Source: Nageia nagi (Eukaryota > Pinophyta). From it: 64,000 nucleotides of DNA. Positions 34,523 through 45,690 of the stretch are shown piece by piece. The DNA lies in NCBI GenBank assembly GCA_050084985.1, contig JBITNC010000001.1, positions 8,308,001-8,372,000 of the forward strand, in the 5' to 3' direction. Below the pieces are notes generated by a model. It searched no databases. It saw only the letters and a program-made list of their open reading frames with translations, and was not told where the DNA came from. A program made the translations under genes and the position numbers. Position 1 is the first letter of the stretch; each line of letters starts with the position of its first letter.

Positions 34523-35400
34523 ATATTGCTTGATATCTTCAAATTATTTATGGCAATTCACATCCCATACAAACTTGACATCTTTCTTAAGTAAGTGAGT
34601 GAATGGTCTACACTTATCCCCTAGCTGTGATATGAATCTCCTAACTAAGTATATAGTAACTCCAAATGCACACTTTGAAAGTTTTAGTCTTAATTTATAC
34701 CTTTGCAAAATGTCAAATACCTCTTCAAGGCCTTGGAGATGGTCTTAACCTTGATTTTATTTTATAAGGATGTCATTAACATAGACCTCCACTATTTTGT
34801 GAATGTGCTTATGGAACATAGTGACCATGGCTCTGTAATATGTAGCACCTACATTTTTTAGTCCAAAAGGCATAACCTTCCAACAAAAATTACTCCAAGA
34901 GGTTGTGAAAGTTATTTATGTCGATTGGTAGGATTAATTAAAATTTGATTGCAACCAAAAAAACCATCCATAAATGATAACATATCATGGATAGCTATGC
35001 TATCAATAATCATATCAATATTAGGTAATGGAAAATCATCTTTAGGACAAGCATTGTTATATCACAAAAATCGATACATACCCATATTTTACTAGTTGAT
35101 TTAGTAACATGAAAAATATTAGATATCCATTCAAAATAATCAATAGGCTCTATGAATCCTACTTGTAAGTATTTTTCAATCTCCTTTTTAACTAACAAAG
35201 CCTTGGAAGGATACACTTTTCTAGGCTTTTGCTTAATTGGCTTGCAATTTTCATTTAATGGTAAATTATGAATGACAAATGAAGGATCTAACCCTATCGT
35301 ATCATCATAAGACCTAACAAAAATTTTAGAATGTGTAATGAATTTAGATTTGTACCTTTCTTGCTTGGAAGATGCTAGGGATGCTCCAATTTGAAGCAAT
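34523..35400 (-). pseudogene. element E reverse transcriptase
   Basis: Frame 35010-35399 holds the N-terminal part: GLDPSFVIHNLPLNENCKPI, KQKPRKVYPSKALLVKKEIE, GFIEPIDYFEWISNIFHVTK and IWVCIDF. The palm and thumb follow at 34530-35000 in broken frames, including a WRSMLMTSL segment where the YVDD motif should be (frameshifted). Stops are dense. The 1.97-kb deletion of element C removes all of this together with both RNase H domains. Confidence 0.9.
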
Positions 35401-35468
35401 CTCTCTTTATCTATAGTACCAATGTTAATGTTTAGAAATTGTTCTTATGGAAAGGTGAGATCCTTCTT

Positions 35469-35980
35469 TTATTGTAATAATGATGGAAAATCCTTCATTG
35501 TAGGATCAACAATCTCATCTTCCTCTAAGGAATGAATTTGTAAAACATCATGAAAATTTACCTCTTGGCCAAAGTAAGCATACTCATGAAGCATATAAGA
35601 GGCATGACATTTTTCATTAGATTTGGGTAATTTTGAATGTGCCCCCAAGTATTCAAACAAATCATCATTAGTACTAAAATAATCAAAGGTAAGAGGCAAG
35701 CTATGATTAATCCACATATCTTAATCAATTTCATAGAATAATTCTATCATATTAGATGTTTTAACAAATTGTATGGGACCCCATTTTTGTTTGACCTATC
35801 CATCACTACCTATACCTATCTTAGTAAGCTATGTTTTAGGATAAATAGAAAAATTAGACATACCTTGCTCAGTTTTGCCTAAACCCCCTCCCTTGTACTT
35901 GTAATTATTAACCATATACTTTTGAACAAAAGTAGAAGGAAAGATGTTACTTGACTTAGAATATGTAGGGACATCATCTA
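35469..35980 (-). pseudogene. element E protease-RT linker, unknown domain
   Basis: Frame 35469-35717 reads MWINHSLPLTFDYFSTNDDL and EYLGAHSKLPKSNEKCHASY, conserved with 19814-19999 of element C. An upstream segment near 35760-35900 (GGGLGKTEQGMSNFSIYPK) also matches C. I do not recognise a fold. Confidence 0.7.
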
Positions 35981-36690
35981 TAGAAGACTAGTTCCTTGTA
36001 TTAGACAGATAAAAGCTAGAAGGGCCACTGATGTTTCCATTTGTATGATGCTTGCATCCTATATGAATAACATCATGCCATTGGTGGCTTGAAATAGCCA
36101 ATATTTGAGGCCATCCCAAGTTTTTAATAGATGCAAATAAGTCTGTATCATCTATTTTGTAGGTTCCCATACCTCTTTCCATGATTTTCACATATTTATA
36201 TGTATTTACCCCTGATGTGGGATCCTCCAAGGGTTCTATTTCAAAAGGTGGTGGAACCAAGGCCATTTCCTCAAATTCAATGGAATTGCATAGTGCAAAG
36301 CACTTAAGATTAGCTAAAATTATGTGTCTTTCTCCTTGGAATTCAAATTTTAGTCTACCATGTAGTGTAGAAGGGATAGATTCCATATCATGGATCTAAG
36401 GTCTTCCTAAAAGCATGTTATAAGACAAATTAGAATCAACAACCTAAAACTTAGTTGAAATAGTTCTAACTCCTATGGTAATTATGATGGTAACTATGCC
36501 TAGTGGTTTCTTGGAAGAACTATTATAGGCTCTAATGTTGAAAGTAGCTTCTCCTAATTGGGGGATGGTTACACCTTTTTCATGTAATTGAGTCAAAAAG
36601 TGGTTAGAACATACATTCATAGCTGAACGATTCTCTACCATGGTATTTTTGACTTCCTAGTCATCTACCAAAGGTGTGATATATAAGGTT
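35981..36690 (-). pseudogene. element E aspartic protease
   Basis: Frame 36444-36641 begins at the active site: MVENRSAMNVCSNHFLTQLH, with E-N-R-S where D-x-G-S is expected, so two key positions are lost. It continues with IRAYNSSSKKPLGIVTI. Frame 35988-36386 carries the distal part: AIPSTL-like SIPSTLHGRLKFEFQGERHI and FEEMALVPPPFEIEPL. The YNMLLGRPWIHD segment lies between the two frames near 36390-36420. It is homologous to element C, 18900-19375. Confidence 0.88.
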
Positions 36691-37148
36691 GAACATTCAT
36701 CTAGTAGTTCTTGGTTGAGTATTTCAAATTTGTAAAAGGAGATAGTATCACTTTCCCTAATGGTTTGGAGCTTCTCAGAAAATGTAGCCATTTAAATGTT
36801 AGTAGGAATAATTTCACTCTTGAATAAAGCATATAAAACATCTCTATAAGCTTGAGAAGTAGAAATGAGATCATACAAGCTAATCCTGGCTAGTGTATTT
36901 TTTAATTGATCAATCATACTATAAAATTTAGGATCAAGTTGGATACTTACTTGTTCAATGGTGATAGGACTTGGAACATTATGAGGACATCCTCTTCATG
37001 AGTTATAACACATCTCTTTGACTACTATGACCACATTGATGACATCTCCTTATTTAGAAGAGTGTTCATCAATCTTGTATGTTCCTTATTCTATAAGGGC
37101 TATGATAGTCACTTCAAATATCTTGTAAAAGTTTGTAGCATGCCCTTT

Positions 37149-38130
37149 TCATTGATGATAATCACAATATGCCTCAAAGTGTCCCAAAGGGGTATAATCA
37201 TCAACTTTTTCAAGTGGTTGTAGGAAGCATTTCTTCATTAAGTCCCTCAAAAGAATTCTTGGTTGAACTAGAAATATGCAGTTGATATCCTTTGAGAAAG
37301 TAGACCTTTGTTCCTTTGTAGGAGTCTTAGGTATATCTACCATATTAATTGGTTTCTCCACTTTCTTGACATATGATTTCCTATTATCTTTGAAAAAAGT
37401 GTTAGATATATATTTAAGCTTTCCTATAGAGAATAAAACTTTTTCTTTTTGCACCAATTATTGAACTAAAGTACTGAAACCAACATCCTTAGCATTGGGA
37501 GCATGCAATTGAAGTATAGAAATAATAGATTTATTAAACGTACCATAAATATTAGATTCATCTAGTTTAGCTCAAGTAGTTTACCATACCTTTTTGAAGC
37601 ATAATACATACCTCTCTATGGTTTCATTACTTCCTTGATGAAATGCACATAATTCTGATATATTACCTTATTCTTTATTATTATGCTTGTATTGATCCAT
37701 AAATGTTTGAACTAAGGTTTTAAAGGAATCAATAGACTTACCAGGCAGAGAGTAAAACTATTGAGTAACATCACCTTTCAAACTCCTTGGGAAGACTTTA
37801 GCCATTAACCTCTCATTTGAACCCAATTTCAACAAGCACTCCTTCTAAAAGCTAATGAGATGTTTCTTGGGATCTTGTTCACCAGTGAACATATCGAACT
37901 TGGGGGTATTATGATTGGGTGGTAGGGGAAAATTATGGATCTCGTCCATCAAGGGTGAAATAAAAATGCCATCATAGTCATTAGGATTAGATGATGGAGA
38001 AGTATTGGATGAACCTCCTGGATTAGTTAAGATGGAACTTGGATTGTTGTTTGCATAAATATCCCTTCACAAGTCTAGAGTATTCATGTTCAAAGCCTAA
38101 AGTGTGGCTATTAGCTGATCCATATTAGCA
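37149..38130 (-). pseudogene. element E gag
   Basis: The gag domain near 37480-37960 reads TPKFDMFTGEQDPKKHLISF, then CLLKLGSNERLMAKVFPRSL and LVQTFMDQYKHNNKE. Frame 37149-37457 continues to the Cys/His segment (GHFEAYCDYHQ). It has a frameshift after ISF and several stops. It lies immediately downstream of the primer-binding site. Confidence 0.88.
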
Positions 38131-38224
38131 TTGATGGCATCCTAAAGATAAAGATATATGGTGCTGGTGGCCTGATCTTAATAAGAAGGGTTAGCACAAT
38201 CTTGCCTCTAGGGCAAGATAAATC

Positions 38225-38242
38225 GAACAATCAAGTTCACCA
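38225..38242 (-). promoter_or_regulatory. element E primer-binding site
   Basis: The minus strand reads TGGTGAACTTGATTGTTC, three bases from the LTR. It has four differences from element C over 18 bases. Confidence 0.8.
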
Positions 38243-38245
38243 AAA

Positions 38246-38928
38246 TGTAGACCCAAAATAATGCATATAATTATTTATGGGTTGATTAATGCACTATTAG
38301 AATTACTTTTTAAATATTGACACATATATTAGAAATATGGTAATAACATTTAATTGGAACATAGTAATGTTTACTTAGATTCTATATTTGTTTTGTTAAT
38401 TAGAAAATGTAGTAGTGTTTACTTAGATTCTATATTCATTCTGTTAATTAGAAAATGCATAAAGGATAAAGCATACATTCATGAACAAGCACATCACTAA
38501 TGCCCTAGAATTGGCATGTCGTTGGCATCATAAGATGAACAAAATTACAAATGTGAATAAGAATGTAGTGATGAGTGAATAATCAAATGATTAACATACA
38601 TGCGAACTTACAGAATAATAGATGCATAATATAGATAGACAAAGCAAGTTACGATCCTTCAAATTATATTAAATTGGTAATCATTGTATTATCTTGAAAT
38701 AATTATTATCCCATGATTCACTCATGATCTATAGGTCATCAAATGATGCCTTTATATATGATACAAGTTTTCATGACATTGATATTTTGGTCCCTTGTAC
38801 ATTCCATAAGGATTAAATACATGGCCTACACCTCTTTTACACATTTATAATCCCTTTTAAAATAATACATTATTAAGGGATTAAAATGATTTATTAAATA
38901 CATAAAGGTTCATTTTGAGGCATCTACA
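38246..38928 (-). repeat. element E 5' LTR with a 48-bp internal duplication
   Basis: It starts TGTAGACCC and ends ATCTACA on the plus strand. Units 38362-38409 and 38410-38457 are tandem copies of a TTTACTTAGATTCTATATT segment. The other LTR has one. Confidence 0.92.
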
Positions 38929-38933
38929 GTTAC
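38929..38933. repeat. target-site duplication of element E, right
   Basis: GTTAC pairs with GTTAT at 30392-30396. Confidence 0.9.
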
Positions 38934-39790
38934 CATGGTGCCACATGCTAGAAGAATATTGGTAAAGTTTTTAAAGCTTATCTTTACACATGGAAATTGC
39001 TTTTTCATAAAATAATTTAAAGCCTTTTCAAAAAAATCCATTTTTTACATATCCTACAATCATTGCACTCCATAGGACATCATTTCATTGAGATATTTTT
39101 TAAATAGTTTATAGATCCTTTCAATGTATATGTTTTATACATATCTTGTGATCATTGCATTCCATAAATTTGCATTACACAACTTGTCAAAGAATTCTAT
39201 ACCTTATGGATTCTTCCACATATTTCATACATGGCTATCAAGGTACTCACAACCATAACAATTGATGAAAAATATTGTCAAGTACTCTCAATGGATATCC
39301 AAACCTTCTTTTATAACTCCCATGGTGATACATATTGGAAGAATGTTGAAAAATATTTCAAAGTAGAGCTGTAATCCTAATGATTTCATTTTATAAAAAG
39401 TATCTAGGTCCTCAAAAAACTCATTTTATTTATATCCAACAATCATTGCATTCTATGAAATTATAGTCATATCATGCATCTTAACAAATAACTCCAATAC
39501 CTAATGTATTCTTCCATATTTTGCATACATGGTAATAATTAGGGAAATCATAACCACAACATTCAATGAAAAATTATTTTTAAATACTCTTTAATGGATG
39601 TGCATATGTTATTCTAGAGCTCCCATTGTGGATCATACTAGAAGAACACTAAAAATGGTTGCAGAGTCTAGATTTACTCTTAATAACTATATTTTCTTTA
39701 GGTCCTTCTTAAGAATCCATTTTGCATATCCAATTATCATTGCATTCCATGAAATTGTGTATGCATTATGTGTATTCTTCCTATGAATAA
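38934..39790 (-). pseudogene. PPR pseudogene, 5' piece
   Basis: The minus strand holds successive PPR repeats. The clearest runs from about 39560 to 39290: VVVMISLIITMYAKYGRIH, then HDMTIIS, stop, NAMIVGY, then FYKMKSLGLQ and ILPICITMGVIKEG. This is the PLS-type pattern (DMYAKCG, VVSWNAMIxGY, FxxMxxxGxxP, LPxCAxxGxxxxG). The anchors at 39328 and 39622 are 294 bp apart, close to three 35-residue repeats. The block next to E is about 100 bp longer because of a short tandem duplication near 39030-39180. Plant PPR proteins of this class act in organellar RNA editing. This copy is dead and is cut by element E. Confidence 0.85.
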
Positions 39791-39799
39791 TGCCAAAAT

Positions 39800-41217
39800 A
39801 AAATTTAAATTCAAATTTTGATCAATTTTTCATTATTAATATCATATTTTTTTAAATTTGGGTGTAAATGTTGTTTGTTTACTTTATGTTGGGTTTTTTT
39901 TCTAGTTTTAGTTTGCAAAATTGCTAAGCTAATATTACAAAATAGTTTCATGAATATTCATAAATAACTTTGTAAATGTATATAGAATCTTTTCAATAAT
40001 GTTACATAAGAGCTTTGCAAATGTTACAAAATAACTTCATGAATGTACTTGGAAGGATGGTCATGGTGAATAGAAATCTATTTTTTTGTATCAATAGCTT
40101 CATGAATGTTATAGAATATCTTCACCAATGTGCTTTGATGCTTGCTATAAAATAGATTTAATCCAATACAATTGATATAATAGGGATCAAAATTAAAGTT
40201 GATAATGCCCTTCAGAGAGCATTTGCTCTATCATAGAAGGGCTTTTCAATTTTTTAATATTTTTTATTTCATTTGGGAAAAAAGAAAAAAGAAATTACTC
40301 ATCAATCATGAAATACAAGATAATTTATAAAATATAATTTCATTTGAAGGGCATGTTAAAAAATTTTTAAAAAAAAAAACTATTATGAGTAGAAAACTAG
40401 AGTCAGTGGATGGTCATCAGCATGACAACAAAGATTCATGCAACATGCTCATTTTGTAATTCAAAAGTTTGAAATATGTACACATAACCTCTAATTTTTT
40501 TATTTCTTTATAGTGTGCTACTAAATTAGAGTATCTACCATTCTTTACCCGTTCTCCCACTATAATCTCCCATTTTTTGTAGGGTTTTTCCTATTTATGT
40601 TTATTATTATTAATGTATGTATATCTTTAACATCTTGATGGGGTTATTTTTTCAAGTTTTACTATTAGGTGCATATAGGTTTCATTTATTTTGTTTAAAT
40701 CTTCTTTATGATTTACCATACTCTTTGCATAAGGTTTGATTTTGCTATGTTCTTTTGTATAAACATTGTGAGTGAGGGATTATTTGAAATAAATATTTTT
40801 ATTTTTTTATTTGCAATGTAGGTTTAATTTTTGATTGAAGCTCCAAAGTAAAAAGCGATCCAAAATTTGAAATGGCATTAAAGATCAAAATTACAATGCC
40901 AGGTCTTGTGTTGGAGAAAAATAATGATCCTTTAATCAGGAATAGGTTGTAGATGTGACCTTGTAAGAAGATATCTATTTTTTACATGTGAGGGAATGGA
41001 TTTCCTTGCCAAATTGATGATGTAACCCACACCTTGGGCCTCATATTACCTATAAACAAGACACATATTAGTCCATTATTAAAGATTATAATGATTATAA
41101 TATTGATAATAATGAAATTACTTGATAATAATAATTTAATAATTTTAAAAAATTACATAAATTAAATTTATGTAACTAAAGATACCCCACTTTGGAAGTA
41201 TAATTGAAAAATATAAG
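39800..41217. other. unassigned AT-rich sequence with degenerate short repeats
   Basis: Several imperfect copies of a TTACAAAATARCTTCATGAATG motif lie between about 39930 and 40130. An A-rich and T-rich stretch lies at 40250-40380. At about 40850-41030 a plus-strand segment after a TTTGCAATGTAG tract has short open runs (CDLVRRYLFFTCEGMDFLAK), but I recognise no family. No confident gene. Confidence 0.4.
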
Positions 41218-42001
41218 TGTTGACACCTAAAAGTGGTCCCTTTAACATAGTACCACTTAGATGTAACTTTACACATATAATTCATCACATTTAGTCATAT
41301 TTTAACTTATTATCACATATGTTTTAGGTTGTGTTCTTAATTTTATGCTAGATACTTTAAGAAAACTTCAACCAATATTCAAGGGTCAAATGGTGAATCA
41401 CATATGCTATAAATGTAAGTATCTCTAACTCAAGGAAAGCATGTCAAGATTACATCTTTAAAGTTGATACCCTACACTTAATTGTTTATAAATGCCTCCT
41501 ATTGATATTGGAATCTTGTGACCACTCAAGTGAGTATATTTCATCCACTTTTATGATCATATGCTTTATTTGACTTGTCATCATCTCTGCTATTATCAAT
41601 CCTTATTGATGAACCTCATTCTCTAGGAACATTCATGCCTGTGATGATGTGTGCAGTTGCATTGAGCTCTCAAAGATTAGTACTTGTGATGGTGTTTCTT
41701 TTGTAGTTGGCCTTAGGTTTGCACAATAGGGTCACCATTCTTTGATAAGTTCATCCATCATATCCTTGAATTTGACATAGGTATTTATCTTTCACTTGAT
41801 TCCTTTCTCTTTAGTGCATGTAGGGTATTTTACATCATGATATCAATGTAATTTATTTTTTATATTATTGCACTATTATATTCCTTTATTCATGTATGTT
41901 TATTTAGGTTAATTAGTTTAGATAAATCATATAGTAAGTATTTATGTGCATTTTTTCTCATTTAGAATAAAAACCCTAGGTTATACCAAAACACATAAAC
42001 A
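41218..42001 (-). repeat. copia 3' LTR (copy L1)
   Basis: 784 bp; plus-strand ends TGTTGACACC and CACATAAACA. Related copies are L2 (43187-43575, direct) and L3 (43576-44145, inverted). The coding remnant beside it is on the minus strand, so this is the 3' LTR. Confidence 0.8.
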
Positions 42002-42014
42002 ACTATCCCTCTTT
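42002..42014 (-). promoter_or_regulatory. copia polypurine tract
   Basis: The minus strand reads CAAAGAGGGATAGT directly before L1. Confidence 0.65.
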
Positions 42015-42069
42015 GAGTAGAAATAATAGAAAGTACAAGGAAAACTAAATCCATATTGTCCATAGGGGA

Positions 42070-43186
42070 AAAGGTATTATATTAGTTATTCCCTTCAACT
42101 TGTGAGAACCCTTGGCAACAAAATGGGTCTTATACTTGTCAATAGAACTATCAACTACATACTTGATTTGGTACACCTATTTACACCAAACTAGCTTCCT
42201 CCCATGGGTAAGAGGAATAAGCTCCCAAGTATTATTCTTCAACAAGGAAGAATACTTAGTATCCATGGCATCATCCCACTCTAGTATATCATGAGCCTCT
42301 AAAAATGTCAGTGGATTACTTGAATATGCTTGAAAAACTAGATTATAACTGGTATAATGGTGATGAGAAGGAGGGAGATACTAGATGAAAGGTATTGCAT
42401 CCTCAAGTGTAGTGTAATCCCATTTAGGCATGTGAATACTAGTAATGGAAGAAGATGCAACATCAATAGGAGGTGTAACAACAATTGCAATTGATGGAGG
42501 TGTAAGAGGTTCAATAGTTATAGAGTGGGCAACAACCTTAGGAATAACCTCCTCATAAAAGATCTTAGATGATGTGTCATGAGAGTCAGCTAAGATCAAA
42601 GAAGGATATGAAGAGGGAGGATCAGGAAGGCACTAATAAAACTAAACATGAGTGTGAAAAAAGAGATCATGGGTGTTGGAATAAATTAGTTGATATGCCT
42701 TCATGTCCTTACTATAGAAAAGGCCTTACACTTGGTATTGAGAATGATGGACCAAGCATGAATACCAAACACTCTAAATCATGATATAGCTAGCTTGGTT
42801 CCATTCCAAACCTCTTAAGGAGTCATGTGGTCAAGTTCCTAATGGGGAGTGCATTTATGTATTTAGTTTGCATAATTAACTACCTCTACCCATAAAATTG
42901 GAGGCAAGTCCTTCAATATTCTATTCTTTCTTTCTACAACTCCATTTTCCTATGGAGTGTAAGGGAGAAAATGTTGATGAATTATTTCATGATTCTTAAG
43001 GAACTTTAAAAACTCTATGCTGAAGTACTCCCCCATTATCTATGAAAAACTTTGTGATGTAACTAGAAGACTAATTCTCAACCAAAGCCTTGAAGATTTG
43101 GAAGTGAGCAAAGACATCACTTTTGTACTTGAGAAAATACACCTAGGTATGTCTTAAGAATTCATAAATGAAATTCACTTGAGCGA
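42070..43186 (-). pseudogene. Ty1/copia integrase and start of reverse transcriptase
   Basis: Near 42960-42915 the minus strand reads ENGVVERKNR, the copia integrase signature, preceded by FLPYTP. Downstream come CTPH, stop, ELDHMTP and a FRVFGIHAW segment near 42750. The RT start is nearly open at 42085-42300: EWDDAMDTKYSSLLKNNTWE, LIPLTHGRKLVWCK, stop, VYQIKYVVDS, then VAKG. In intact elements this precedes the RT core. Here the sequence runs into the polypurine tract within about 80 bp, so RT core and RNase H are deleted. At the other side the integrase runs directly into LTR sequence at 43187. Confidence 0.88.
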
Positions 43187-43575
43187 ATACCTATCATACA
43201 CTTCCATGATCTTATGCCTAGTCTAACTTGTCATCATCTCTACTATCATCAATCCTTGTTTGTGAACTTCATTCTTCAAGAATGTTTGTGCCTATGCTAA
43301 CATATGCACTCATGCTAACATCCATGATCATCTATAGTTTTCCTTAGGGTTCACACAAAAAGGTTACCACTCTTTGATAAATTAATCCATCATATCCTTA
43401 ACTCTGACATAGGTAAAAACACACATTTATTTATCTCTCACTCAATTCCTTTCTCTTTAGTGTGTGTAGTTGCATTTTACATATTAACATCAATATAATT
43501 TTACTATTTTCTTATTGCATAAATTGTTTAGTTCATTTAGAGTAAAACCCTAGGTGATATGAAAACACATCAACA
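43187..43575 (-). repeat. partial copia LTR (copy L2)
   Basis: It matches 41550-42001 in the same orientation. It begins mid-LTR next to the integrase remnant and ends CACATCAACA. Its first 330 bp (plus-strand sense) are missing. Confidence 0.75.
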
Positions 43576-44145
43576 TATTATATTCAAGGATATGATGAAT
43601 GAACTTGTTGAAGAGTGGTGACCTTGTTGTGCGAACCCCATGGCCAACTACAAAAGAAATACTAGTGTAGGTGCTAGTATTTGAAAGATTAGCATAGGTA
43701 TGGATGTTAGCATAAATGCTTATGTTATTGAAGAATGAGGTTCACAAACAAGGATAGATGACAATAGAGATGATGATAATTCAAACTAAGCATATGATTG
43801 CAAAAGTGTATGAAAAATATATTTTGAGTATAACAAGATTTCAATCTTAATAGGCAGTATTTAGAAATACCCAAGTGAAGGGTAACAACTATCAAGATGT
43901 AATATTGACATGCTTTCCCTAGGTTAGAGATACTTACATTTATATCATGCATGATTTACCATTTTACTTATTGAATATTAGTTAAAATCATCCTAGTGTA
44001 CCTAACATAAAAATAAGAAAACAACCTAAGAAATCTATGATAATAAGGTAAAATATAACTAAATATGATTAAATGTGATTAATTATGTGTGTAAAGTTGC
44101 ACCTAAGTATGATCATGTTAAGGGGACCACTTTTATGTATCATCA
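43576..44145 (+). repeat. inverted copia LTR (copy L3)
   Basis: Its reverse complement matches 41218-41790 (L1), from TGATGATACATAAAAGTGG to CATCATATCCTTGAAT. It lacks the last 200 bp and abuts L2. Confidence 0.8.
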
Positions 44146-45690
44146 AATGCACCCCTTTGTAAGTATAATGAAATTGAATCTTGAAATGATATTATGCTTG
44201 TAAAGGAACTAAAGATAAAGAGAAGAAAAATTTGATACTTCTTTGGTTTAGCTATCTGGGTCATCAAAGATTTGATGATGTATATTACCCTCTCTTTGCC
44301 TTGATCGTGATATGTAATGGCTCACATATAGTAGAATCAACCAAGAGAAAATAATGAAACCTAAAAGTGAGAGGAAAATACTTCCAAGCATATATATGAT
44401 TGTTAACTCATAAATGATAAGTAGGGATTATCATAGCATTTCATCAAATAATATAGCAATAATAGAGCAATGATGAAATAAATATGATATGTATACAACA
44501 TCTTGATAATACCAAATACAAAAATACTCAATTTTTCATTATTATATGCATAATAAGAAATAATGAGAAAGGTGTTTCCATATCATCATGGGGTATATGC
44601 CCCATTCCTAGATAGAATGCTTGCAATTGGAACTATATAATATGTTAACATCATCATGAGGTACATGCCCCATTCCTAGATGGAACGCATGAAATCAAAA
44701 TCATATATATTAACATTGTCATAAGGTACATGCCCCATTATTAGATGCAACATATGAATAAGAAAGAACAACATGGTGATGGTTAGTTGAGATCTAATAA
44801 AAAAAGGTAACTTAAAAAGATGGTTGGTTTGAATATTTTCCAACCATGTTACATGATATACCATTTGTTGTCATGAAGTAGATGCCTTGTTCTTAGATAT
44901 TGATATGAGATACAATCATCATCATGAGGTACATGTCCCATTCTTAGATGTGATTAAGAGTGATGGTTAGTTGAGACCCAACCAACAAAGATGACTCAAC
45001 AATCATTGGTTTAAATATTTTTCAATCATGTAGATAATTAAATCAAAGTAGAGATAAGATTAGGAATACTCCCTATGACTTACCCACTATGCCATTTTTC
45101 TATGATTTGGTCAATTAATACCTTTGTATCTCAACCTTTGCGCTAGCTTCAATGCATGCTCTAGTGATTTTGTAGTATATGCTTCTACTATGAAAGCTAC
45201 AACATGAAGCATGATATGTGATCCTAAGAAATATATTTTCATACCTGATAGCTATTGGTAGAGTGCTTGATTATTTGACGAACAAGTTGAACCTAAGAAT
45301 GAACGTGCAAGAAATGCATTATTCTTTGATTGGATATTCATTTATGCCTACAAAAAATTGATTCTCCAATATATGTTAGTCATATATTGATTTTTAGACC
45401 ACACATAACTATAGGGTATGTGATTTTTAGATTGAGGATGTGAATGTTAGGGAATTATAATAGATGCACTAAGGTGAGCGTGAATGTAAGGATCTATTGT
45501 GATTTAGGCTTCCAATATTTTCAACATTTCAATTGAATGGTATAAAGATTAAAAAAATTATGTTTTGGTAACACAAAAGGTAGAACATGATCATCAATTA
45601 ACATCTTCCTCATTAAATATGTCCTAATTTGGTTTTAAATAGGCTATATAATGGCTTATTTGTCACTTTCACTATTTGAAAATTGATCTT
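44146..45690. other. non-coding region with diverged tandem repeats
   Basis: Between 44584 and 44960 a segment TCATGAGGTACATGCCCCATTC-like recurs at about 44584, 44651, 44716, 44868 and 44928. A second block (GATGGTTAGTTGAGA followed by GGTTTGAATATTTT and CAATCATG) occurs at about 44775-44850 and 44954-45030, so a larger unit of about 200 bp has also duplicated. No coding sequence was recognised here. Confidence 0.65.

Larger units (their letters stand above)
30397..38928 (-). mobile_element. element E: Tat-type LTR retrotransposon with the usual domain order, inserted in a PPR pseudogene
   Basis: This is an 8.53-kb element in minus orientation with both LTRs, primer-binding site, gag, protease, linker domain, RT, RNase H, aRNH, integrase, a 192-bp tandem repeat array and polypurine tract. 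The order RT, Ty3 RNase H, aRNH, integrase is the normal Tat arrangement. Five-base duplications (GTTAT and GTTAC) flank it. All genes carry stops, and the second catalytic Asp of integrase is Asn. It is the reference copy for the internally deleted element C. Confidence 0.95.
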
